A stretch of 64,000 nt of DNA from Pseudosporangium ferrugineum (GCF_003002065.1 NZ_PVZG01000019.1:1-64000); one strand, 5' to 3'. Shown: positions 48,529-57,934, numbered from the stretch's first letter. Notes: a model not told the origin generated them from the sequence alone. Program-made: numbers and translations.

Positions 48529-50766
48529 ATGACATCCCCGACCCTGACCTCCCCTCCGCCACGCAAGCGCAGACGCCGGCAGATCGTGCTGAGCACCGTG
48601 CTCGCCACCGCCCTCGGCCTCACCGTCGCCTCGGTCGCCACCAACGCCAGCGCCGCGGACACCCCGCTGTCGCAGGGCAAGCCGGCCACCGCGTCGTCCG
48701 TCGAGAACGCCACCTTCACCGCCGCCGCCGCGGTGGACGGTGACGCCGGCACCCGGTGGTCCAGCACGTTCGCCGACCCGCAGTGGCTGCAGGTCGACCT
48801 GGGCAGCACCCAGTCGATCAGCCAGGTCGTGCTGAACTGGGAGGCCGCGTACGCCTCCGCCTTCACCATCCAGACGTCGGCGAACGGCACTTCCTGGACG
48901 AACATCACCCCGGTGACGGCGGGCCAGGCCGGCGTCCAGACGCTGAACGTCACCGGCAGCGGCCGGTACGTGCGGATGAACGGCACCACCCGGGCCACCC
49001 CGTACGGCTACTCGCTGTGGGAGTTCCAGGTCTTCGGCGGCGGCAGCAGCCCGTCCCCGAGCACGCCGGGCCTGCCGACCTCCGACAACCCCGACTTCGG
49101 CCCCAACGTACGGATCTTCGACCCGTCGACGTCGGCGGCGACCATCCAGTCCGCCGTGGACCAGGCGTTCAACGCGCAGCTGCGCAGCCCGACCGCCCAG
49201 TTCGGCACCCAGCGCCACGTGTTCCTCTTCAAGCCCGGCACGTACGGCCGGGTGTGGGCCAACGTCGGCTTCTACACCACGCTCGCCGGCCTCGGCATCA
49301 ACCCCGACGACGTGACGATCAACGGCGCGGTGAACGTCGACTCCGGCTGGAACTACGGCGACGAGAAGAACGCCACCCAGAACTTCTGGCGCAGCATGGA
49401 GAACCTCTCGATCGTGCCCGAGGGCGGCACGAACCGCTGGGCCGTCTCCCAGGCCGCCCCGATGCGGCGGGTGCACATCCGCGGCAACCTGACCCTGGCG
49501 CCGTCGAACCAGGACAACGGCCAGGGCTACTCCAGCGGCGGCTACCTGACCGACTCCGTGGTCGACGGCACCGTGTCGTCCGGCTCGCAGCAGCAGTGGT
49601 ACACCCGCGACAGCCGCATCGGCCGCTGGGAGGGCGGCGTCTGGAACATGGTCTACTCCGGCGTCCAGGGCGCCCCGGCCAACGCGTTCCCGAACCCGCC
49701 GCACACCACGCTGGCGACCACCCCGGTCACCCGCGAGAAGCCCTACCTGTACGTCGACAGCGCCGGCCGCTACCGCGTGTTCGTGCCCGCCCTGCGGCGC
49801 AACTCCGCCGGGGCCACCTGGCCGAACACCGCGGGCACGTCGATCCCGATGCGCGAGTTCTACGTCGCCAAGCCCGGTGACAGCGCGGCCCGGATCAACT
49901 CCGCCCTCGCCCAGGGCCTGAACCTGTTCTTCACCCCGGGCACGTACTCGCTGAACGAGACCATCCGGGTCACCCGCGCCAACACGGTCGTGACCGGCAT
50001 CGGCTTCCCGACCCTGATCCCGAACAACGGCGTCGAGGCCCTGAACGTCGCCGACGTCGACGGGGTGAAGGTCAGCGGCCTGACCTTCGACGCCGGGACG
50101 ACGAACAGCCCGACGCTGATGAGCGTGGGCCGGGCCGGCGTCCACACCGATCACGCCGCCAACCCGATCAGCCTCCAGGACGTCTTCTTCCGCATCGGCA
50201 GCAGCGTCCAGGGCAAGGCCACCACCACCCTCGCCGTGCACAGCGACGACACGATCATCGACCACATGTGGGCCTGGCGGGCCGACCACGGCGGCGCACC
50301 CACCGGCTGGACGGTGAACACCGGCGACACCGGCCTCATCGTGAACGGCGACGACGTCCTCGCCACCGGCCTGTTCGTCGAGCACTACCAGAAGTACGAG
50401 GTGATCTGGAACGGCAACCGCGGCCGGACGATCTTCTTCCAGAACGAGAAGCCGTACGACGTGCCCAACCAGGCGGCCTGGATGGGCCCCCGCGGCAACG
50501 GCTACGCGGCCTACAAGGTCGCCGACTCGGTCACCGACCACGAACTCTGGGGCGGCGGCGTCTACTCCTTCTTCAACGTCAACCCGAGCGTCCGGGTGGA
50601 CCGGGGCTTCGAGGTGCCCAACCGCTCCGGCGTCCGCCTCCGCAGCATCCTGACCGTCTCCCTCGGCGACGTCGGCACCATCGCCAACGTCGTCAACGAC
50701 ACCGGCGGCCCGGTGCCCAACCCGGCCGGCAACACCGTCCCGCGCAACGTGGTGGCGTACCCCTGA
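48529..50766 (+). CDS. Secreted discoidin-domain protein with GH55-like beta-helix
   Basis: The 745-residue protein has a Sec signal peptide (about 15-43, IVLSTVLATALGLTVASVATNASA). An F5/8 type C (discoidin/CBM32-like) domain (about 45-170) with AVDGDAGTRWSSTFADPQWLQVDLGS follows, then a Ser/Pro linker. A long repetitive domain (about 185-745) starts PNVRIFDPSTSAATIQSAVDQAF, with LFKPGTYGRVWANVGFYTTLAGLGINPDDVTING and repeated asparagine-rich turns. This resembles right-handed parallel beta-helix proteins of the GH55 exo-beta-1,3-glucanase kind. Extracellular glucan binding and degradation is the best guess. The LacI-type operator upstream fits a sugar-induced gene. Confidence 0.8.
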   Translation: MTSPTLTSPPPRKRRRRQIVLSTVLATALGLTVASVATNASAADTPLSQGKPATASSVENATFTAAAAVDGDAGTRWSSTFADPQWLQVDLGSTQSISQVVLNWEAAYASAFTIQTSANGTSWTNITPVTAGQAGVQTLNVTGSGRYVRMNGTTRATPYGYSLWEFQVFGGGSSPSPSTPGLPTSDNPDFGPNVRIFDPSTSAATIQSAVDQAFNAQLRSPTAQFGTQRHVFLFKPGTYGRVWANVGFYTTLAGLGINPDDVTINGAVNVDSGWNYGDEKNATQNFWRSMENLSIVPEGGTNRWAVSQAAPMRRVHIRGNLTLAPSNQDNGQGYSSGGYLTDSVVDGTVSSGSQQQWYTRDSRIGRWEGGVWNMVYSGVQGAPANAFPNPPHTTLATTPVTREKPYLYVDSAGRYRVFVPALRRNSAGATWPNTAGTSIPMREFYVAKPGDSAARINSALAQGLNLFFTPGTYSLNETIRVTRANTVVTGIGFPTLIPNNGVEALNVADVDGVKVSGLTFDAGTTNSPTLMSVGRAGVHTDHAANPISLQDVFFRIGSSVQGKATTTLAVHSDDTIIDHMWAWRADHGGAPTGWTVNTGDTGLIVNGDDVLATGLFVEHYQKYEVIWNGNRGRTIFFQNEKPYDVPNQAAWMGPRGNGYAAYKVADSVTDHELWGGGVYSFFNVNPSVRVDRGFEVPNRSGVRLRSILTVSLGDVGTIANVVNDTGGPVPNPAGNTVPRNVVAYP

Positions 50767-50783
50767 ACCGAGCCTGAGTGAAA

Positions 50784-50817
50784 GGCGGCCACCGGTGCGA
50801 TCGCACCGGTGGCCGCC
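50784..50817. terminator. Perfect 34-bp palindrome, terminator
   Basis: The whole 34-bp run is its own reverse complement (arms begin GGCGGCCACCGGTGC). It lies 17 bp after the stop of the beta-helix gene and 22 bp before the peptidase gene. It should form a strong hairpin and end transcription. Confidence 0.8.
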
Positions 50818-50839
50818 GCTCGTCCGGTAGCGTGCGGGG

Positions 50840-51922
50840 ATGGAGGAGCTGCTCGCCGCCGCTGTGCGGCTGATCGCGATCCGGTCCACCGCCGACCGGC
50901 CCGGGCAGCTCGCCGAGGCCCTCGATCTCGTGCTCGCCCGGGTGGGCCCCGGCTTCACCGTCGAGCGTTTCTCCTCGCGGGGAAAACCCAGTGCCCTGGT
51001 GTACGCCGGGAGCACCCGCCCGCACTTCCGGGTGATCCTCAACGCGCACCTCGACGTCGTGCCCGCCCCGGACGGGCAGTTCCGGCCCGAGATCCGCGAC
51101 GGCCGGCTCTACGGGCGCGGCGCCCAGGACATGAAGGTGGCGGCGCTGGTGATGGCCGACGTGTTCCGGGAGCTCGCGCCGCTCATGCCGTACGCGATGG
51201 GCCTGCAGCTCGTCACCGACGAGGAGGTCGGCGGCCACGACGGCACGGCGCACCAGCTCGAGCGGGGGGTGACGGCCGGCTTCGTGGTGATCGGCGAGCA
51301 GAGCAACCTGCGCGTGGTCACCGAATCCCGGGGCATCCTTCAGGTACGCCTGCACGCCACCGGCACCGCCGCGCACGCCGCCTACCCGTGGCTCGGCGAC
51401 AACGCCCTGCTGCACCTGCTCGCGGCGATCGACCGGATCCTCGCCCGCCACCCCGTCCCCGAGCGGGAGGTGTGGGCGACGACGGTGAACGTGGCCCGCA
51501 TCGCGACCCCCGACGCGGCGATCAACCAGGTGCCGGCCGCGGCGACGGCGTGGCTGGACATCCGTTTCCCGCCCGAGGACCGCGCGTACGCGGGCCGCAC
51601 CGCCGGCGAGATCGCCCGGGACCTCCGCGACCTCTCGGGCGCCGAGGTCACTGTGGACAGTCTCGGACCGCCGCACCGGGCCGACCCCGGCAGCGGCGAC
51701 GTGCTCTCGCTGCAGGCAGCCGCGCGCGAGGCCGGCCGTCCGGGCGACCTCCTGCGCAAGCACGGCGCCGCCGACGGCCGCTTCTACTCGGCACGGTCCA
51801 TGGACGCCGTCATCTTCGGCCCCGGCGGCGACGGCCAGCACGGCCCCGGCGAGTACGCCGACCTCTCCACGGTGGGGCCGTACCGCGCGGCGCTCGTCGC
51901 CTTCCTGCGTGGCCTGCGCTGA
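50840..51922 (+). CDS. M20-family metallopeptidase (ArgE/DapE/ACY1 type)
   Basis: The 360-residue protein has the M20 metal ligands: LNAHLDVVPAP (His and catalytic Asp), GRGAQDMKVAALVMA (bridging Asp), VTDEEVGG (Glu base and ligand) and a late His in FGPGGDGQHGPGEYADL. The lid domain occupies about 170-285. It hydrolyses an N-acyl amino acid or peptide bond; the substrate is not evident. There is no signal peptide. It stands alone after a strong terminator. Confidence 0.9.
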   Translation: MEELLAAAVRLIAIRSTADRPGQLAEALDLVLARVGPGFTVERFSSRGKPSALVYAGSTRPHFRVILNAHLDVVPAPDGQFRPEIRDGRLYGRGAQDMKVAALVMADVFRELAPLMPYAMGLQLVTDEEVGGHDGTAHQLERGVTAGFVVIGEQSNLRVVTESRGILQVRLHATGTAAHAAYPWLGDNALLHLLAAIDRILARHPVPEREVWATTVNVARIATPDAAINQVPAAATAWLDIRFPPEDRAYAGRTAGEIARDLRDLSGAEVTVDSLGPPHRADPGSGDVLSLQAAAREAGRPGDLLRKHGAADGRFYSARSMDAVIFGPGGDGQHGPGEYADLSTVGPYRAALVAFLRGLR

Positions 51923-51990
51923 CATAACCCGTTGCGCGGACATCGATGCCGTCCACTAGCCTGATGGCGCCGGGAGACGGGGGGCAACTC

Positions 51991-52896
51991 ATGGAGGCCG
52001 ACGAGGGCGACGCCGGGGACGACGCTTCCGCCGCGGAACGTCCCTCCACGCGTGACGGTTTTCTCCAGCGTCTCGAGCGGCAGCCCGGCCTGACCGCCCT
52101 CGTCGCCCTGGCGAGCTTCGCCGCCCTGTTCGTCGGCGTCCTGGCCGCCGTGCCCGACTGGCGCGACATGCTCACCGGTGGCGAGAAGTCAGCGGCCGTC
52201 CAGCCGCTGCGGCCGGGGCCGTCGTCGACCTACTCCGCCGACACGTCGACGGTCAGCGCCCTCGACCTGGTCGTGCGCGACCCCGTCCCCCTCCCGGACC
52301 CGGCGTCGCCGGACGCCGCCCCCGGCCCGGACGCCACGCTCGGCCCGCCCACGGTCGAGATCACCGTCCACAACCGCGGCGCCAGGCGCACGGTGATCAC
52401 CCGGGTGGCGGTCACGGTCGAGGACACCGCCGTGATCTCCCAGTGCGCCTCCCAGGGCAACACCGTGGCGGTGTCCGCGTCCTACGACGTCGTCCTGCCC
52501 CCGCGCCCGTCCGTCGGCGACGTGTTCCGCGTACCGGTCAGCCAGCAGCAGGAGGCCGACGAGGCCGACCGCTTCGCCCTGCGCTTCGGCACCTCCGAAC
52601 GCGCCACCCGGACCGCGGTGCACCTCTACCGCCTGCGCTTCGACCTGGAAGCCGACGGCAGCAAGACCAGAATCCCCGCCGGTACGGCCGTCGTCACCGT
52701 GCCGGACTCCATCAGCGACGGCGACGGCTACTTCTGGAACGACGATCACGAGAGCGGCCGGCTCGACCTCAGCCGCGTCGCCACCGAGGAGACCGTCGCC
52801 TGCCTGAAGGGCAACAGCACCACCCTCAAGCGGATCCTCGGCACCGACGCCGAACTCTCACCCGACCTCGCCGAGGCGAAACCCCACCTCCGCTGA
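51991..52896 (+). CDS. Single-pass membrane protein of unknown function
   Basis: The 301-residue protein has a short acidic cytoplasmic N-terminus, one membrane helix (about 33-55, GLTALVALASFAALFVGVLAAV) and an outer beta-rich domain (VEITVHNRGARRTVITRVAVTVEDTAVISQC, YRLRFDLEADG, PAGTAVVTVPDS). The ATG at 51991 is preferred because GGGGGG lies 7-12 bases upstream; an in-frame ATG at 51946 would add 15 residues. The gene lies 55 bp before the NB-ARC gene, and both encode membrane-anchored proteins, so a functional link is possible. I do not recognise the family. Confidence 0.72.
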   Translation: MEADEGDAGDDASAAERPSTRDGFLQRLERQPGLTALVALASFAALFVGVLAAVPDWRDMLTGGEKSAAVQPLRPGPSSTYSADTSTVSALDLVVRDPVPLPDPASPDAAPGPDATLGPPTVEITVHNRGARRTVITRVAVTVEDTAVISQCASQGNTVAVSASYDVVLPPRPSVGDVFRVPVSQQQEADEADRFALRFGTSERATRTAVHLYRLRFDLEADGSKTRIPAGTAVVTVPDSISDGDGYFWNDDHESGRLDLSRVATEETVACLKGNSTTLKRILGTDAELSPDLAEAKPHLR

Positions 52897-52951
52897 CCCG
52901 GCCGCACAAGATCCAGGACGGTCAATTGCCTCATTTCCTACCCTGGGGGAC

Positions 52952-55102
52952 ATGGACCCGAGCCTGCTGTGGACCATCGTCGGTTCTGTCGCCGGAGTCG
53001 CCAGCGCCGTCGTGACGGTGTTCCTGTGGGCGGTGGACCGCCGGAGCCGCCGACCGCGGATCGGGCACCGGCCGCCGCCCGTGCCGGAGCTCGGCGGCGT
53101 CCCCCCGCGGCTCCCCGAGTCTGTCCCGCCGCTCGTCGGGCGTGATGACGAGCTGGCCGATCTCGACCGCCTCCTGTCCCCGGACAGGTCGCCGGGCGCC
53201 GTGGCAATCATCAGCGGTGCTGCCGGCGTCGGCAAGACAGCATTGGCGCGGCACTGGGTCAGGGCGAACGCCGGCCGGTTCCCGGACGGGCTGATCCACG
53301 TCGACCTCAAGGGTTTCGGGCAGGACGTCGCCCCGCTGGACCCGTCGGCGGTTCTGGTCCATCAGCTCCGGACCCTGGGAGTGCCGGCCGAACGCATCCC
53401 GGCCCGTCTCGCGGCCCGCTCGCTCCTCTTCCAGGAACTGCTGTCCAGGCGTCGTGTCCTCGTCCTTCTGGACAATGCGCGGGACGACGACCAGGTCCGT
53501 CCGCTGCTGCCCAGGTCGCTCACCTCGGTCACGATCATCACCAGCCGCCGGTCCCTCGACGGCCTGGCGGTGCACGACGGTGCGCAGCAGGTGACACTGG
53601 ACGTCCTGGGCGCCGCGGACGCGCGGACCTTGCTCCTCGGCCGCATCGGCCGTGCGGACCTCGCCATCGAGGCCGGGCACATCGATCGTCTGCTCGGGCA
53701 GTGCGGCGGCCTTCCGATCGCGCTGGCCATCGTCGCCGCCCGGGTACGCCGGCATCGTGGCGCGTCGGCCGAACTGGTCGACGAGATCGAGCACGAGCGC
53801 CTGAACGTCCTGCATCTCAGCGAGCCCGAAGCGAGCTTCCGGGCCGCCATGTCCCCGTCCTACCGGGCGTTGAGCGCTCCGGCCGCACGGCTGTTCCGGC
53901 TGTTCGGCGCCGCATCGTGCTTCGACCTTGACTGGCGCGGCGCCGCCACGCTGCTGGGCACGGCGAAGGCCGGTGCTCAGGCCGCCCTGAGCGAGCTGGC
54001 GAGTCTCTCCCTCCTGCCCGAGCGGACCCCCGGCCGTTTCAGCGCCCACGATCTCGTCCGCGACTACGCGGCGGAGATCGCGGGCACCTCCGCGACGGCG
54101 ACGGTACGCCCGGCGGTCCGCCGCCTTGCCGATCACTACCTGCGAAGCGGTCTGGCGGCCGACCGGGTGCTGAACCCGCCACGGCGGCCGATATCCCCGG
54201 CGGTGCCGTCGACGGCACGGTGGGCGGTCGTCCCGGCGGAAACGGATCACGAGGCCGCTCGGCGATGGTTCGATGCCGAGCACGAGAACATCGTCGCGAT
54301 GATCGGCCGCTGCGCCGCCGGCGGCGTCCACGACATGGTCTGGCAGCTCGCCTGGACGTTGATGACGTACTACGACCGGCAGGGGCGATGGCACGAGCAG
54401 GTCAGCACCCAGTGGCTGGCGCTGCGTGCCGCCCGCGCGACGGGGGACCGCGAGGCGGTCGCGTGCGTGCACCGGCTCCTGGGACAGGGGTACGGCTGGC
54501 TGGGTCGCCACGCCGAGGCGGTCGAGCACTGCACCAAGGCGCTCGTCCTCTACGAGTCCCTGGACGACAGCCCCGGCCGTGCCCGCACCCACTACACGCT
54601 CGGATGGGAGTTCGGCGAGCGGCACCACGAGTACGCCGCGGGCCTCGACCATGCCACGCGCGCCCTTGCCCTCTACGTCGAGCTGGGCGATGCGGCCTGG
54701 GAGGCGCGCACCCTGAACTCGGTCGGCTGGTATCAGGCTCACCTCCAGATGTACGACGAGGCGCTGGCAACGTGCGACAAGGCGATCCGGGTGTTCCGTA
54801 CGCTGGCCCGGCCGGACCGGCACGGCGAGGCCGACACGCTCGACGGGCTCGGCTACATCCATCACCGGCTCGGCAACCATGCCTCGGCCCGGCAGTTCTA
54901 CGAGGAAGCGCTGGCCCTCTGGCGCTACCAGCGGAACACCTTCTACGAGGCGGACACCCTGCTGCATCTCGGCGACGTTCTCCTGGCCGACGGTGACCCG
55001 CCGGGCGCCGCGGAGCTCTGGCGGCAGGCGCTGGCCATCCTCGAGCGGATCGGCCATGGGGAAGCCGCGGCGGTGAAGCGGAAACTGGCCGCCCTCGGGT
55101 GA
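52952..55102 (+). CDS. Membrane-anchored NB-ARC/TPR (STAND) NTPase
   Basis: The 716-residue protein starts with a membrane helix (about 5-28, LLWTIVGSVAGVASAVVTVFLW). An NB-ARC module (about 60-330) follows, with Walker A GAAGVGKTALARHW, Walker B VLVLLDNARDDDQ, sensor SVTIITSRR and GLPIALAIVAARV. A winged-helix-like region (RLFRLFGAASCFDLDW) and five or so TPR repeats (about 440-710) complete it. Such proteins are ligand-gated switches. Unlike SARP or LuxR relatives, it has no DNA-binding domain; the effector end is only the membrane helix. A signalling or immunity role is speculative. Confidence 0.88.
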   Translation: MDPSLLWTIVGSVAGVASAVVTVFLWAVDRRSRRPRIGHRPPPVPELGGVPPRLPESVPPLVGRDDELADLDRLLSPDRSPGAVAIISGAAGVGKTALARHWVRANAGRFPDGLIHVDLKGFGQDVAPLDPSAVLVHQLRTLGVPAERIPARLAARSLLFQELLSRRRVLVLLDNARDDDQVRPLLPRSLTSVTIITSRRSLDGLAVHDGAQQVTLDVLGAADARTLLLGRIGRADLAIEAGHIDRLLGQCGGLPIALAIVAARVRRHRGASAELVDEIEHERLNVLHLSEPEASFRAAMSPSYRALSAPAARLFRLFGAASCFDLDWRGAATLLGTAKAGAQAALSELASLSLLPERTPGRFSAHDLVRDYAAEIAGTSATATVRPAVRRLADHYLRSGLAADRVLNPPRRPISPAVPSTARWAVVPAETDHEAARRWFDAEHENIVAMIGRCAAGGVHDMVWQLAWTLMTYYDRQGRWHEQVSTQWLALRAARATGDREAVACVHRLLGQGYGWLGRHAEAVEHCTKALVLYESLDDSPGRARTHYTLGWEFGERHHEYAAGLDHATRALALYVELGDAAWEARTLNSVGWYQAHLQMYDEALATCDKAIRVFRTLARPDRHGEADTLDGLGYIHHRLGNHASARQFYEEALALWRYQRNTFYEADTLLHLGDVLLADGDPPGAAELWRQALAILERIGHGEAAAVKRKLAALG

Positions 55103-55159
55103 CCCGGCCCCGGCCGGTGCGGGTGGTGCCGATCGGCCGTCGCCCTCGACGTCGCCGGG

Positions 55160-55621
55160 CTACCGGACGTAGTGCCGCAGCCGGACCGTCTCGCCGCGGG
55201 GGCCGCTCCAGCCGGCGGTCGTGGTGTTCGTGTAGCGCCAGCCGGTGGCCTCGTAGAACGCGACCGCGCGGGAGTTCGGCTTGTCGACCACGTGGAGGAT
55301 CAGCCGTCCGCCGGCCCACACGCTCACGTGGTCGAGCAGCGCGCTGGCGACCCTGAGGCGCCGGGCCGCGGGCGCCACGAACAGGCGGGTGACCTCCCGG
55401 CCGTTCTGCAGGGCGACGTGGCCGTCGATGACCTCCGGGGAGCTCTGCGCCACCCAGGCCCGGTCGAGCCGCGGCTGGTCCAGCCAGGCCCGGGGATCGG
55501 ACGGCCACTTCATCGGGTAGCCGTCGGCCAGGCGTACCTCGCGCAGCACCTCGACGCACCGGTCGAGATCCTCGGACCGCCGCGCTCGGATGGTCAGGGG
55601 CCGGACAGTCGCATTCCTCAC
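55160..55621 (-). CDS. GNAT-family N-acetyltransferase
   Basis: The 153-residue protein has the GNAT core: LTIRARRSEDLDRCVEVLREV, EVTRLFVAPAARRLRVASALLDHV (acetyl-CoA loop, Q/R-x2-G/A variant) and LHVVDKPNSRAVAFYEATGWR. The pyrophosphate loop reads RRLRVA rather than RGxG/A, which is slightly degenerate. The start is a GTG at 55621 facing the next GNAT gene. The substrate is unknown. Confidence 0.85.
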   Translation of the reverse strand: MRNATVRPLTIRARRSEDLDRCVEVLREVRLADGYPMKWPSDPRAWLDQPRLDRAWVAQSSPEVIDGHVALQNGREVTRLFVAPAARRLRVASALLDHVSVWAGGRLILHVVDKPNSRAVAFYEATGWRYTNTTTAGWSGPRGETVRLRHYVR

Positions 55622-55702
55622 CCCAGCATCATGAAGGGTACGGCCGCCCGCCGCCGAATTCGGTTGCCCCGGGGCCACCCGCGGGGCAACGTGGCGGTCG
55701 TG

Positions 55703-56488
55703 ATGGACGCGGCTCACCTTCTCGCAGCGTACGACGACCAGCTCCGCACCGACGCCGAGACGCCGGGTGCGGTCTCCGTCGCCCGGCACGGGCCGCTGCG
55801 CCTCGTGACCTTCGCGGGCGGTCGCGGCTTCATCACCTACCGCAGCCTCGAGGGTGCGGACGCCGCGGCGACCCGGCGGCTGGTCACCGAGGCCCTCGAC
55901 CATTACCGTACGGACCCGCGGATCACCCGCGTCGAATGGAAGACCCGCGGCCACGATCACGCACCCGGCCTGCACGAGGCCCTGCTGGAGCACGGCTTCA
56001 CGCCGGACGAGCCCGAGTCGATCATGATAGGCGAGGCCCGCTCCCTGATCGCCGGCGTCACGCTGCCCGAGGGCGTCACCCTCCGCCGGATCACCGGCGA
56101 GGCGGACGTACGCGCGATGAGCGCGATGGCCGACGAAGCGTTCGGCGAGCCGGCCGACGAGACCACGGCGGACGCCCTCCTGCGCCGCCTCGCGGCCGGG
56201 GACGGCATGGAGCTGTGGGCCGCCGAAGCCGGTGGCCGGTTCGTCAGCGCGGGCCGCCTCGAACCGGTACCCGGCACCGACTTCGCCGGCATCTGGGGCG
56301 GCGCGACCCTCAAGGAATGGCGCGGCCGCGGCATCTACCGCGCCCTGACGGCCCAGCGGGCCCGCTCAGCCCTGAGACTCGGCAAGACCCTCATCAACAG
56401 CGACTCGACCGAGTTCTCCCGCCCGATCCTGGAACGCTCGGGCCTGCTGAAGGTCTCCACGACCACGCCGTACCTCTGGCAGCGGTAG
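55703..56488 (+). CDS. GNAT-family N-acetyltransferase (two-lobed)
   Basis: The 261-residue protein has an N-terminal degenerate lobe. The C-terminal GNAT domain follows (about 115-255: GVTLRRITGEADVRAMSAMADEAFG, AAEAGGRFVSAGRLEPV, FAGIWGGATLKEWRGRGIYRALTAQRARSAL), in which RGRGIYRAL is the acetyl-CoA loop. The ATG at 55703 follows two in-frame GTGs (55691, 55700), so the exact start is open. It diverges from the smaller GNAT gene. The acceptor is unknown. Confidence 0.85.
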   Translation: MDAAHLLAAYDDQLRTDAETPGAVSVARHGPLRLVTFAGGRGFITYRSLEGADAAATRRLVTEALDHYRTDPRITRVEWKTRGHDHAPGLHEALLEHGFTPDEPESIMIGEARSLIAGVTLPEGVTLRRITGEADVRAMSAMADEAFGEPADETTADALLRRLAAGDGMELWAAEAGGRFVSAGRLEPVPGTDFAGIWGGATLKEWRGRGIYRALTAQRARSALRLGKTLINSDSTEFSRPILERSGLLKVSTTTPYLWQR

Positions 56489-56640
56489 AGGGTCACCCGC
56501 GGCTACGCGGCCACGACTGAGCCGGCGACCACATCAGCCGCCGCGACGGCCGGCGACGAGGCCGGGTCCGGGCAGAATCCGGTGGTCCATCTCGACCAGC
56601 CCGCCCAGGCCGGCAGCGGTCGACGGGACCAGCCGGCAGC

Positions 56641-56880
56641 GGCCCGTGAGCCGGCCCCGTGAGCCGGCCCCGTGAGCCGGCCCCGTGAGCCGGCCCCGTG
56701 AGCCGGCCCCGTGAGCCGGCCCCGTGAGCCGGCCCCGTGAGCCGGCCCCGTGAGCCGGCCCCGTGAGCCGGCCCCGTGAGCCGGCCCCGTGAGTCGGCCC
56801 CGCGAGTCGGCCCGTGAGCCGGTCCGCGAGTCGGCCCGTGAGCCGGTCCGTGAGTCGGCCCCGCGAGTCGGCCCATGAGG
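56641..56880. repeat. 13-bp minisatellite array
   Basis: The unit GGCCCCGTGAGCC is repeated ten times without a mismatch from 56653 to 56782. A 12-bp variant stands in front, and about eight decayed 12- or 13-bp units follow to 56880, partly arranged as 24-bp dimers (GGCCCGTGAGCC then GGTCCGCGAGTC). The array fills most of the 407-bp gap between the convergent GNAT (end 56488) and MerR (end 56896) genes. The rest of the gap, 56489-56640, shows no gene. The period is not a multiple of three, so coding use is unlikely. Copy number probably varies between strains. Confidence 0.92.
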
Positions 56881-56895
56881 TGGTCAGGGAGGCAG

Positions 56896-57897
56896 TCAGG
56901 GAGGCGGGAGGGCGGACGCGTGCAGGGCCTCGGCCAGCCATTCGAATGGGAACGGTTCCGGTGGTCCGTTGTTCACGGCCGCGACCAGGGCCATGTAGCG
57001 GTCGAAGGGGCCCCGGGGGTCCGGCAGGGCGTGGTCCCATTCGGCGGCCTGCCGCATGTGGCCGGCCGCCTCGAGCCGGAACTCGGGGGTGTCCGGCCGG
57101 CCGGGGCTGTCCGGGGTCGCGAAGACGCCGGACAGCCACCCGATCCAGCCGTCGGCGACCGCGCGGGCCCGCGGCGAGTCCGGCGGCACCCGGTCCCGGG
57201 CCGCGTCCATCGCCGCGCGGCCGGCCGGGGTGGCCGCCTCCAGGGTGTCCAGCATCGGCGACGACATCATCACGGGCCCGGCGCCGGTGGTGCACGCGTC
57301 GCGCAGCTCGCGGCGTACGGCCTGGCGGACCTCGGGGTCGCGGACCAGCTCGGCCAGCGCGATCCACGCCTCCAGCTGGGCCGCGGTGGGACTCTCGGGC
57401 AGCTCGGGCCGGGCCGCCCGCCACCACCGGACCATCCGCTCCGGCGGCTCCCAGCCGGTGGTCACCTCCGTCCAGAACTCGTCGATCAGCCGTTCCCGTT
57501 CCTCGTCCGGCATGCCGACCAGCTTGTGCATCAGGGTGACCTGCTCGGCCGTGGTGTCCTGCCGGACGATGGCGGACAGCACCGCGCGACGGCCGCGCAG
57601 CCGCGCCTCCTGCCGTTCCAGCAGGGCGAGGTGGGTGGTGGCCAGCGCGCGCAGCGTCGCCTCGCCGGCCAGCACCCGCCGGATCTCGTCCAGGCCGGCG
57701 TCGAGGTCCCGCAGCGTCCGGACCAGCTCCAGCCGGGCGATGGCGGACACGTCGTAGAGGCGGTGGCCGGCCGGGGTGACGGCGGCCGGCGTGACGACCC
57801 CGGCGTCCGCGTAGTACCGGACGGCGCTGACGCTCAGGCCGGTCCGCCGGGCGACGTCCCCGATGGGGTACAGCTCGTTGGTGTCCACGACGCCCAC
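56896..57897 (-). CDS. MerR-family transcriptional regulator
   Basis: The 333-residue protein has an N-terminal MerR winged helix (about 8-75, YPIGDVARRTGLSVSAVRYYADAGVVTPAAVTPAGHRLYD) and a dimerisation coil (about 80-125). A large helical C-terminal domain of about 200 residues may bind a ligand. This size fits multidrug- or antibiotic-sensing MerR proteins. It starts at a GTG at 57897, and a dyad typical of MerR promoters lies just upstream, so autoregulation is likely. Confidence 0.9.
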   Translation of the reverse strand: MGVVDTNELYPIGDVARRTGLSVSAVRYYADAGVVTPAAVTPAGHRLYDVSAIARLELVRTLRDLDAGLDEIRRVLAGEATLRALATTHLALLERQEARLRGRRAVLSAIVRQDTTAEQVTLMHKLVGMPDEERERLIDEFWTEVTTGWEPPERMVRWWRAARPELPESPTAAQLEAWIALAELVRDPEVRQAVRRELRDACTTGAGPVMMSSPMLDTLEAATPAGRAAMDAARDRVPPDSPRARAVADGWIGWLSGVFATPDSPGRPDTPEFRLEAAGHMRQAAEWDHALPDPRGPFDRYMALVAAVNNGPPEPFPFEWLAEALHASALPPP

Positions 57898-57904
57898 TAT
57901 GCGA

Positions 57905-57921
57905 TCTCAAGCCGCTCGAGA
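57905..57921. promoter_or_regulatory. Dyad upstream of the MerR gene
   Basis: TCTCAAGC-C-GCTCGAGA is an inverted repeat with 8-bp arms and one mismatch, 8 bp upstream of the MerR start. Its CTCAAG/CTTGAG-type arms resemble operators of drug-sensing MerR proteins. Binding by the MerR at 56896-57897 is inference. Confidence 0.5.
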
Positions 57922-57934
57922 TGCAAGCACGGCG

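Noticed and set aside
56641..56880. CRISPR array
   Set aside because: The units are contiguous without spacers and there are no cas genes.
56534..57910. A long minus-strand reading frame with a repeated GAGSRGRLTGPAH-type protein
   Set aside because: The repeat period is 13 bp, and the repeated peptide arises only because 39 bp is a multiple of three. The frame runs through the MerR gene in a shadow frame and has no recognisable domain.
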